In this document: positions 27,601 to 39,600 of the stretch, one piece after another | Layout: the number at the start of each line of letters is the position of its first letter | Numbering within the stretch: position 1 is the stretch's first letter | NCBI GenBank assembly: GCA_012064415.1 | Contig: SSNU01001114.1 | Span: 93,871-157,870 of the forward strand | DNA length: 64,000 bases | From: Gyrodactylus bullatarudis | Lineage: Eukaryota > Platyhelminthes > Monogenea > Gyrodactylidea > Gyrodactylidae | Direction: 5' to 3' | Made by a program: the position numbers and the translations under genes | The notes under the pieces: model-generated | Databases searched by the model: none | What the model saw: only the letters and a program-made list of their open reading frames with translations | What the model was told of the DNA's origin: nothing

Positions 27601-30600
27601 ATCTGTATTGAGAAGAAGAGATGGGGACATATTTTTAATTGTTATTTTTTAATTAAATGTATGTTTTTTTCTTCCTAATATAGTGCGTTTTATATTTATT
27701 CTCCTTGAAAATTCTCCATCCCAAGACGATATTCCTATTAAGAGGCAACCATGAATGCAGACATTTGACGCAATATTTCACCTTCAAACAAGAATGTGAG
27801 TTTATGACCGTCCTTTATATATTGATTATAATTCTCCATTTATCAATTTCCCTATCAGACTTTTTTATGATACATGACTTTAAGATTCTATGACTTTCCT
27901 TCTATTAAAATATGAGGTTTAGTTTTAAAGTTGAAAATTAATATATTCTTATAAAAAATCGCAATCTAAGATTGATTACTACCTAATGTTGGTTGATATG
28001 CAGTTGGGAATCTATGATTTTTACAGAAATCTCAAATTTTTTCATTTGTTAAAGATTTTTTGAAATCCTACTCATGTTGCCCAGACATCGTGAATGAAAC
28101 ATAGGAATATACACTGACTCTCTTCCGAAGTATTTTCATGCAGGCAAATATAGAAAATTTGATGTATTCTAGGTGTGTTGTGATAAGCAACTTATTCTAG
28201 TTGAGCTATTCCAGGGTTTTTACACGTAAAAAAGATATACTCAAATCTGATTGGCTCTAGCATTTACCCTCCTAAAACGCAAAATTTGCGCTGACTCTCT
28301 TTCAAAGTGTTACCCAAACTTTATTAAAGAATTTTTTCATTAAATAACACAATTTCTGATGGTCTTTTGGTTTTTTCTAAACAAATCTTTTTGTTATTTT
28401 CCTTGTCCTTGGATTGACTTTTCTTTCAATTTTAAAGGTCTCCAAATTTTTTAATTTTAAATTTGATTCCTTTTTTTCTCTTCAATTCTGTTGAAAAATA
28501 AATAGTTTCTTGGTTTCGGCATATGCGAAGACTATTTCCAGAATAGCTTTATATAACTGGAAAAGTAACAAAAAGGAAGGATCTAAAGGAGGGAATTCTC
28601 ATATTGATCAAGGAGGATCTTTCATAATCAACTAAAGGATATATTATTCAGTAATTTCTCGCACAAACTGTAATAATTCCCCCTTCGTTCTGAACCTTTA
28701 TCTCTCCAATGAACATTTTACTCTCATCGGAATATTTGATCAAGATATACTTTGAATAGCGTCTCTCCTCTTTATGAAATTGCTTTTCCTTGTAATCCTT
28801 TCCTGTATGACACCTTTTTTGCGAGCAAAAATTATACAAACTACAAGTTTCCTTCTTCTTCTTCTTCTTATCATTTTCTCTATTTTGAATGCAATTCTAC
28901 TGCTGAAGATGATGATGAATAGAGATCATTCAGGCATAAAGAATCAACTCAAAGGAAAGTAAATTAGATTTCCCTTGGAGTTCTTATGTATGTGACTTTA
29001 AATCTTGCTTCATAATCTCTATTTCATCATTATACTACTAATGACAAGGGAATACTATTAGTATTAATATTATCGAGGCTTTTCTCAAAAATAAATCGAC
29101 CATGGTAATTTGAAATTTCTCAATCATTCTAGAGGTACTCATCGCTCAACAGGTTAATAGACCAAAATTCAATGAAGTCAATTGAAAATGTCAAGAAAAC
29201 TAAATCTAATCAAAAGCTGCCTTGTTTCTTGAAAAATTTTGGTTTGTTGCTGACTGTTGGTTTGTAGAACAACGTGGTGAGGTGAAGATAAGCTTTTATT
29301 TTCATCGGTTCTCATCAGACCTAAAATTGACATGTAATATTTATACATAATTATCAATGAATAGAGTACACGGATGAATTCTGACCGATCGTTTTCATTC
29401 ACCTTTGATTTGCCGATGAGATTGAAGTGTATTCCCGTGTATGCTTTTGTTGTTGGTCGGGATCTTTATCCTCTGTTTTCCTTTTTGTTGCTGAGATGAT
29501 ATTGATGCTTTTCGTTTCCTTAAACCTAATTGATTTGAGGTTAAAAATCCATGGTTTTTCAATTTTTGAGCTGAAAATTTTTTTTCGATTTAAATTTGGG
29601 GAGGGTAGTTATAAGAAATTTCTCAGGATCATAGTTAAACAAGAAAATCAAATTCGCTAAATACGATCCAATGGCTCACCTCATTTGAGAGTTACATTTC
29701 AATGTTTTGACCATTTTTAGCTCAAAGTTTGAAAAATGGTCAAAGTAGGCAAAATGACCTGGGCTCCAAATATTCCATTTTTTGCTGAAAAAATTCAGAT
29801 TTTTGTTAACAATGTTGATTCCCAACTTCATAGCAACAAACTTTATATTTTTTCACACCTTCGATTTAAAATTAAAATAATATTAAGAGATATCATCAAA
29901 AACTACATGAAGGTGTAGGGAATCTATCAAATGCTACATATATATTTACGAAATTTACATGGTCTATTCCGATTTATTATCACTGCCTACATAGCTAGTA
30001 GTTATCACTTTTAAAATTATGTGTTCCATTAATTACATAATCTACATATAAATTTCATTATCTACATGACTAATGCTCTTAATTAATTGTACAAATACTA
30101 CAATGATTTATCAAATTCAACAGACTGATTGGTTAATTTTTTCAAGAGTTAAAAGTCTATTAGATCCATCATTTCATATTTATATCCTATGAATTCTTCA
30201 ATTTATATTTATTAGTTTGATAAATTGTGTAAAAAATTTTGAATCTTGCTTGAAGATGGAGGAGTACCTCTAAGTATTATCGAGTATCTATGCGAGTTTC
30301 CAGTGTTGTAAGTTGAGCTATCGTCCGGTTGAATATGTGAGTATTAGAGAATCAAGGAGCTTGATACTCTCCTGAGCCAGATAGACAGTTTGGATTATAT
30401 GTCAAGCCAAGGTCCTTTCTTTCAAAGACAAGATGAGAGTAATCAGCATCAAGCTCTATTAGAAGGTAGGCAGTCTTCAAGATCGTTAGTTTTTTTTCTG
30501 AGAAGTTCATTTTCAGTCTTATCTTTTCCAAGATGATAAAGTTCTTTCAGCATTCAGGACATCTAGATATCTATAGTAGAAAACATCTAGAAAGTACATT

Positions 30601-33600
30601 ATGATAGTTGAGAATACCAGGTTGAATTATAAGGGCGCAATTATCGATCCCTGTAGAAATCCAGAAGCTACTTCCCTGGAATTTGAGATTCGGCCGATGA
30701 AATGAACTTTCTTGTGATTCAATTTATTACAAGCCTTTTGACATTAAAGAAGCATTTTTCTTAGCTCTTCACCGATTTTCAGTGAAATAACGATTTTTCT
30801 ATGCCTTAGATCATCGGCTTTGTTGAGAAAAGAGACCAGGTTGGTTGAACTATACAAGTAGAATTTGAAAATCTATGTAGTATTTGTAATTAAGAGCATT
30901 ATTCATGTAGATAATGAAATTTATATGCAGATTATGTCAGAACACACCATTTTAAAAGTTATAACTAACTAAAGTTGGTTGATGTGAAGTTGGGAATCTC
31001 TGATTTTAACAAAATTTCTCGATTGTTTCATCAAAAAATCGAATATGTTGAAGATTTTTTGGAATCCTACACATGTTGCCAACTTTAACCATTTGAAGAA
31101 TAAAATTCTGAAAAATATTGCCATTTTTCAAATTTTGATTTGGAGCCAAAATCCCATTTTTTAGATATTTGAACTGGAAATTTTTATTAATTTGAAAGTG
31201 AAACTGTGGTCAAAAAGTATTTTTTAGGATCAGAATTAGACAAAAAAGCCGAATCGAAAGATCGAACTTTTTGAGGGATTTCGATTAATCGAAATTTCAT
31301 TGGTTTTCTAGTAGTGAAAATGATCAAAAAATTGACATTCAGCTCCCAAACGATAATGAGATAATTCACTAGAACAGATTCAGCATATTTGTTTTCTTTC
31401 TCTTATTGTGATCCTAAAAAATACTTTTTGACCACAGTCCCACTTTAAAATCAATAAAAAATTAAAATCAAAATTAGAAAAATTACCATATTTTTTCATA
31501 AAAATAATTTTCTTCAGAATTTTTTTTTCTTCAAATCGTACAAGTGGGCTACATGAGGAGAATTCCAACAAATCTTTTATATATTCGAATCTTGGGTGAA
31601 AAAATTGAGGTTTTTGTAAAACATCATGTCAATTAGCTTTATTTAGGAAGTGATAATATATCGGAATAAATAGACCATGTAAATTTTGAAAAAGTATCTG
31701 TAGATTTTGATAGATTCCCTACCCCTATATGTAGATTTTGATGATGTCCTAAAATTAATTTTATATTCCTACAGATTAATCAATATCTAAATATTCACGT
31801 AAATTTTCATAAACGTCTTCTCAAGTTCATAATTCAAAAGTTTGAAGAGAATATATTAAATCACTAAATGTATTTTCAAAGGATCATCAGTTGTGTCACT
31901 TTAAAAATGATAGAATTTTAAAAAGTCAATGAATATAATAATTTACAAATTCTCAAAGAAATAGTAAAAGATTAAGAAACAGAATAAAATGTGAGCTAAA
32001 CAACACCAAAACTCTCCAATAAATAGCAGAAATGGAGAGAAAAGGGAAAAAGCTCACATCTGCCAGGGTAGAGGAATAATTTTTTTTTGATTCTATCATT
32101 TTTAAAGTGACACTACTGATGATTCTTTGAGAAATGTACATTTAGTGATTTAATATATTCTCTTCCAACTTTTGAATTTTGAATACTTTTTTGTAAAAAA
32201 TTACTTCCAAAAAATATCGAATGGATAAAATAGTGTTACAGGAAAAAGAGAAATAATATTATGCTATAAAAAAGTAACAAATATTTCCTCATTGGCGCTG
32301 TATTCTAGCTCATATTGGTACAATGCTGCCAAGGAAAAAAAGATGCAATAGAATTAGAATATAATAATTTTGGAGAAAAATAAATGATTTATACTAGACT
32401 AACATCCACCCATGTCCAATTTCCACATGAATTTATGCTTAGAAAAGAACCAAAGTTGATTTCTTCAAAAGTCCTCTCTCATTACTTACACGGTGCAACA
32501 AAAAAAATCAACCAGGCTGAATTTTTGATATGTTGTTCAGTTTTTCACGCTGATTCTCATGGTGCTATGCTTTTGACAGGAAACTCCAATAAAAATAAAA
32601 CTTATATATTCGAAATCGGCTCAATGAGATGAACAAATTGATATAAAGTTTATCTGCATACGAGTTTTCAATCCTCAATTAATAAGAAAAGACTGTAATT
32701 TTCGCATTTGAACCGCTTAATCGGCCCAATGATAAAATAAAATTATATTTCAAATACATTAACTAACTAGAATAACTATTTGGCTAACTTTTAAGACCAA
32801 TTTTGTTTTCGTAGTATATAGTTGAGAAAAGTTACAGCTCTTGAAAGAGAAAAACTCAAAAAAATCTTTAACGGCCGATGGCGGCTGTAAAAAAATTTGA
32901 CGAAGAAACGAATAGCACCATGAGAATCAGCGTGAAAAACTGAACAACATATCAAAAATTCAGCCTGGTTGTGAAGGTAAAGTGATTTTTTGTTGCACAG
33001 TGTTATCAAAAGTTTATTCTTCATTTCCATTGGTTTTCGAATGAAATGATTGGTTAAAAACCCCAATTAGAGTATCCCTCTTCTCCAAAAAAGTAGCAAA
33101 ATTAAATAATTTACTGAGCATTTAACAATGCACATGAAATCTTACCTTTGAATACTTTGTTCAAGAGGCAGAAATTTTCTGAAGGCTATTTTCAAAATAT
33201 AATTCGGCTGAGATCTCAACTCTGACACTGAGTGAGCACGTAGCCAGCTGTTCCAAGATTGACATAAACTACATTTACTAAGATTTTTATCTTTACTATC
33301 TGAATCCTTGGAATCCTCAAATAATTGAGCTTTTTAAAATATACAAGTTTATCTATAAATGTTGAACACACTTCAAGCGAGAAATTTCCTAAGAAGAAAA
33401 GCAGTGCCCCCATCATTAAATAGTTTGAGAATTTCTGTCTTCCCATTTATTTTTAACAAAATTGAAAAATTAGAAATTGAAGCAGCGTGGTTTTCTTGTC
33501 TGATGTGTCTCGTTACCCTTGTATCCTTCTTTAGGATAACATTTGATCTGGTTGTCAACTTTCTGATAGTACCTCCGATATAAAAAGCTCCCCTGTGATA

Positions 33601-36600
33601 CTGAAATTTTCATTGGTTTATGAATGAAATTATAGGTTTAAAAGCAGTTTGAGAATTATTCATATTCAAAGTATGGAATTCTCCTGTGTTTTCCACTACC
33701 AACTCAAAATAAACATTAGTCTATATTTTTAAGGAGACATGGACAAACCAAAACATTTCATGATTGAAGATGAGAAATTCTCAAACTGTTGAGGTTAGAG
33801 GACTGCTCTTTTAGTTGAGAAATTTTTTTAGATACCAAGGTGGGAATCTATGAGCTTTACAAAAATCTAAAATTTTTCATCAAGAAATCTTAATCATGTG
33901 TGATTTTCTTGATCCTTACTTTTATCGTTTGAAGAGAAAAAATCTGGAAAAATTTTATAGAAAATTATTATTAATTTTTCAAATTCCAATTTTACGCCAA
34001 AATCCAAACTTAGAACTAAATTTCCTTATTGGTTTGAAAGTGTCAAAAGAAGTTTTTCTGGATCAAGGTTAAATAAGAAAATCAAATATGCTAAATTTGA
34101 TCTAATGACTCACCTAATTATCGTTTGGAATTAGAGTTTAGTTTTCTTGATCATTTCAATGAAATTATGATAATTTAAAATCCCTCGAAAATGGTCAGAA
34201 ATATGACGGTTTGAGAATTTCTCATCTTTTATTATGAAATATTTCCCTCCACATACTGAAAATACTCATTGGTTTATGTGTATTGCAGTTTACATCATTT
34301 GTCCATGTGTTTTTTTATGTCTCCTTAAAAATATAGTTACAAACACACATTGTCTACATTTCCAAGTATACTCACAAATGTGTTGTATATGTATTTTATT
34401 CCAATATGAAAAATAACAATTATTCTTATAATTTGTAATTTGACAAGGGAATCATTGTGTATTGTAGTAATCTAATCTTCTTCAAGAGATAATTCCTCCA
34501 AAACGATATAACATAACCAAAACTATAGATCTCTAGAATACCATTCAAGATACTATACATGTCTATTATCGATTTATGACCATTATTATTGCTCACTAGA
34601 GCATGTCCGCCTCTGCCTCTAGATCCTAAACTGAACATAATTTTAATCCCAAACTTTTTCCCCATCTTAAATCAAGTCATGGTGGAGAACATGAACCAAA
34701 TGAAACGATTATAATCTATTACCATAGCCTCAGAAATTTTAAATGTTTCAAATCTGAGGTATTATTCTATCCTGTATTCACCAAAGAAATCTTAATTAGT
34801 CTACTTACACGTAAACAGAAAAATGAATTGAGATCAAAATGTAACATTGAGTCTTTTAATTTCAAAATTATCAACCCAAGGATTTTTGAGGAATATTCTT
34901 AGGATTAACTTTTTATCCTTTTATGATGTGCAATGTTAGTATAAGATTAAGAAAAGTCCCATAGAATCTTCAGATCCGCAAAACAATAAAAAAGTGTTGT
35001 TTGTAACTGATTCCTAATATCATTGGTTAGTTGTGCAAACGTTGAGAGCATAATAAGTGAAAAAGGATGCCGAAAGTGTTAGGAATAAGCGCTTTTTTTC
35101 AGGCATACTCATCAGCCTCTTACATGCCAGATATATAGTACAAAAAAAACAAAGAAAATTAAAAATTGATCTGATTGGCTCTCTTTAGGTGTTTGGGGGC
35201 GGGGTAATCTGTATATTATCACAATGTTTTTTGGATGTTTGGTACATTAATTGGTATTCCCACCCTAGGGTGAGAGTACCTCTGGAAATGACATGTTACC
35301 TAAAAGGTATTCATACATCTATTATAGTTATATTACATAATATGTATACTTTATGTTCATGATTACACATAAATGAGTTCATTTTTTTTCCTTTTTGTAT
35401 AAAAAAACCTTTTCACATAGTGTTATAAAATAAAAAAATGAACTCATTTATGTGTAATCATGAACATAAAGTATACATATNAAAAAAATGAACTCATTTA
35501 TGTGTAATCATGAACATAAAGTATACATATTATGTAATATAACTATAATAGATGTATGAATACCTTTTAGGTAACATGTCATTTCCAGAGGTACTCTCAC
35601 CCTAGGGTGGGAATACCAATTAATGTACCAAACATCCAAAAAACATTGTGATAATATACAGATTACCCCGCCCCCAAACACCTAAAGAGAGCCAATCAGA
35701 TCAATTTTTAATTTTCTTTGTTTTTTTTGTACTATATATCTGGCATGTAAGAGGCTGATGAGTATGCCTGAAAAAAAGCGCTTATTCCTAACACTTTCGG
35801 CATCCTTTTTCACTTAATAAAAAAGTGGTTTTCATAATTGAATTCAGTGCATCAAAGTCTACTGGACTTGGGAAAATAAATTAGTGTTTAACAGTGCTAT
35901 ATTGAAGGTTTTTTGATCCTATAAAATTGAGAGCGATATTATGAGAATCTATCAGATGATGGGCAAAGTATTTTCTTGACGAACCACCCCAAATGAACTC
36001 TCACGTCGTGAATATATATTCTTTGAGTAAAGATTTGGCTCACATCAACTGAATGAATGATCATAGAAATGGCAGTTGAAGCGAACAACCTTATATAGTC
36101 AATCTATGCCGAACAGCCCCCTGTCTAACTACTTGGTTCAAAATTATGATCGAAAATAACAACTTTTTGAAAGTCGAAGATTATCCCCGATAACCTTGTG
36201 CATAATTCTGAGAAACACCTTGAGAAATAACAATAAATCTCAAATTAAAAAGTTAAGAAACACAATCTTTATAAAACTACCAAAGTTGAATAACTAACTT
36301 TGTATTTGAGATCTTTGCTTCAAATATTTTAATCCAAAGGGTCAGAAATTTTCTCAAGACTAATTTCAAAATTTTTATTGGGCTGAAATTAAAATTCTAA
36401 ATGTGATTATTAATAGAAAACTTGGTTTGAGCACGATACTGTATTAAACAGACCATTTCTTAATTTAGGAAGATTTTTATCGTTTCAATCTGACAAATAT
36501 TCGAATATTGAAATATAGATCCAAGTTTATCTATAAATACTGAACACACTTTTGAAAGTTAAAACATCCCTTAAGAAGGAAATCAGTGCTCTAACCTGAA

Positions 36601-39600
36601 TTGAAATAAATGAGAACAGCTTGTTTTATTTTTACTTTTTTTCGGAAATGCTCAGCATTCCTCACACATGATCAGAGTATATTTATGTGTGTTATTGTTG
36701 TTATCAACAAGATATGAATCTCTGTATTCATGTTCTAAAGATTAATTCTAAAGATCTAAATTAGATTATACAAAAAGTCTGCTTTATCTTCAATAATTAC
36801 AGAATGATTTAATGAAATTTCTTGAAGAGCTTACTTAGTCATTATTTTAATTTTTATTATGAAACCTTTTCCTGAAATTGAATTCATTTATTGCCAACTT
36901 ATAATATTCTTACGATAATATTGAATTTATTTTGTATATCCTTGTATAGAACCTTTCTATTTTTATTTATTTTTTATATAATTATTTTTTTAAAATAAAC
37001 ATCGTCTAACAAAAAAACAATAATACGAGAGTTAAAAAGTGAAAATGAAAAACAATTAGGAGTAGTAGTGAGAAATAAGAGACACTATTAGAACATGTGA
37101 ACTCCACACTAAGCACTAATTAATTCTCTTACAACAATTTATACAGTACATTTTGAAACGATACACTTTCTAATTACTATGACTATTGTCCATCTTCTAA
37201 CTCATTTAAAAGGTTTGAATGCGTGAATTTACCTATTACTACAGAGGAGCATCGAAACGTCTTTAACTCTTACTGAGTTATTTCTATCATTTTGTCAACT
37301 CATTATTGATCATTCAAGGCTCAGAAAATACTTCCCCCCTACTCACGAAAATCCAACAATTTTCTCACCAGTCAAGTCCGATATAACATTTTTATTGAGG
37401 TCAAATACATATATATAGGGTTTCCTTTTGGTAGCTTTGCCAACCGTTGTCTCATGGTCATGAATAATATTCATTGAATATGCTACATAATCGTAACTTG
37501 GAAAACTAGTTAATAGATATTAGTTCATAATTATTTATGCATATCTATTCATACATACAATCTATATCTGCAATACTCAATATTCATGTTTCTTTCACAG
37601 AAAAAGTATATAGGTACTTATCTTCAAAAAGATATTTTTCCTTTCATCGATTTTACCTGGAATTATCATGTAAAAAACTCTTTTGTTAACTGTCCTAAAT
37701 TCATATTTTTGAAAATGTTATTTTTATTATTCAACCAACATTAGTACTAAAAGAGTTTTTTTTATAAAATTGGTTATAAAGGTCAAAATCAAATCTGATT
37801 TTCCGGGTAAACCAGATCGGTTTATCAAGAAACTTATCCTGAACAAAAGCCCCATCACTTGGCTCGATTATGATAATTATAATATTTCTTTAGGCCTCAT
37901 AAAGAGTACGGTCAAAATATACAACGAAATCATGACTGCCTTTGACAACCTCCCCCTAGCTGCTGTGATAAATGATCAATTCCTTTGCGTCCACGGAGGT
38001 CTTTCCCCACAAATCAAAACCCTTAACGATATTCAAAATGTAAGTTTACCCATTATGTAATCAATATTTCAGTAGTCACTAAATCTAATAAATTTTTCAA
38101 TCAATAAAGGAATCTACAACACAAAGTTTATCACATACTTTATACTTATAAACTTCTTGTGAGCTACTTATCAACTTACTACCTTATAATGGAGTATTCA
38201 TTTAAATTCAATTCCGTAAACTTTCAATTATTTACTCGGTTTAGAAGGATCTAAAATTACTCGCATTAGTTTTTATGTTTCATTTCAATATTTTATAGTT
38301 AAAAACGAGGATATACTTTCAAGTAGACATGTGTTTGAATAAAAACAATTAAATGTCTTTTCCCTTTTATAGTTAGACAGATTCAGAGAGCCCCCAACAG
38401 AGGGCCCAATGTGTGACATGCTCTGGTCAGATCCTTCAGAAGACTTTGGCCAGGAAACAACCGATAAACATTACCTGCATAATAAGACTAGAGGGTGCTC
38501 ATATTACTACACATATGCTGCGTGCTGTCAATTTCTTAGGGATAACTCCCTCCTCTCCATTATCAGAGCTCATGAAGCACAAGATGCTGGGTAAGTAATC
38601 CATTCATTAAACCACAAGAGGTAGCTAAAAAGTTTGAGGCAACAAGATATAGAGAAAATTTTGTATTTCTGTTGTTTAGAAGTGCAATGCGAGCTATAAT
38701 AAATAAGACCTAAAATTCGAATATTTCTCGAAATCTGAACGCTGAAAAATTTTCAGTCTTTTTATTTTGATTTGATGAACTGTCATACTCTCAATGAATA
38801 TACAACTTTTGTTCCTCCATTGGTTAAAGAAATCCCTCATTTTGGGGCAGGTAGAAGCACTGGCGTTCCTGCATTCATGGGCTCATTACTTTTGTCTGTT
38901 TAGTAGAGCACAGCCCATTTTTAAAACTATCAAGATTACAATTCTCGAACAGATTTTAGTAATAAGCAGATACAAAGGATTCTAAATATTTTAACGTCTA
39001 TTCTCAGAACTATCTGAGATCAAAGGTAGAAATTCTCAAAAAAAGTCGAGGGGGTAAATACTTGGACACGAGGTGAAATATCATTAATTTCAATCTAGGT
39101 AGGTACTGTACCCACTAAGCCATCCCGACAATCTAGTGTAAATTAATTGTACTAAAAACATGCATAATATCTACTACATACTCTTCCAGAAATGTTGGAT
39201 TATTTTTAAATATTACATTTTCAGTAGAAAGTTGAGCAGTTCTCTACTGTTTAGTATACAGGGCCTTTCAAGAATCCATCCATTATAATTATACTAATTA
39301 GTAACTGGTCACTATTTCTTTTACCTTTTCTCTTAATTGAGGGACTACTGATCATCTCTATTCCTGTGGTAATTCCAGGTTGGTTCATAATTTAATTATC
39401 AACTTGAATTCTTGGGTTTTTCACGTTCTGCCAAATCGACGCTAGATATTTTTGTTTCTTTTTAAATTTTTTTCACCTTGTCAAGTGAGCTTCTTCAAGA
39501 TTAGTATGCAATTTCAGTGAAAAGCCATACTTTGTAAGCATGTTCCCTGAACATTGTTAGATTGGTTAAAGTTCAGTTTAGGAACGCAGGTTTTTAAATA

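Noticed and set aside
28774..28962. Hydrophobic frame [12 protein letters not shown]... resembling a signal peptide.
   Set aside because: The hydrophobic run comes from a CTT simple repeat; no promoter, homologue or conserved copy.
37770..37893. In-frame extension before the HGG exon ([18 protein letters not shown]...).
   Set aside because: The preceding exon ends on the first base of a Cys codon and only the acceptor at 37893 restores phase and family alignment.
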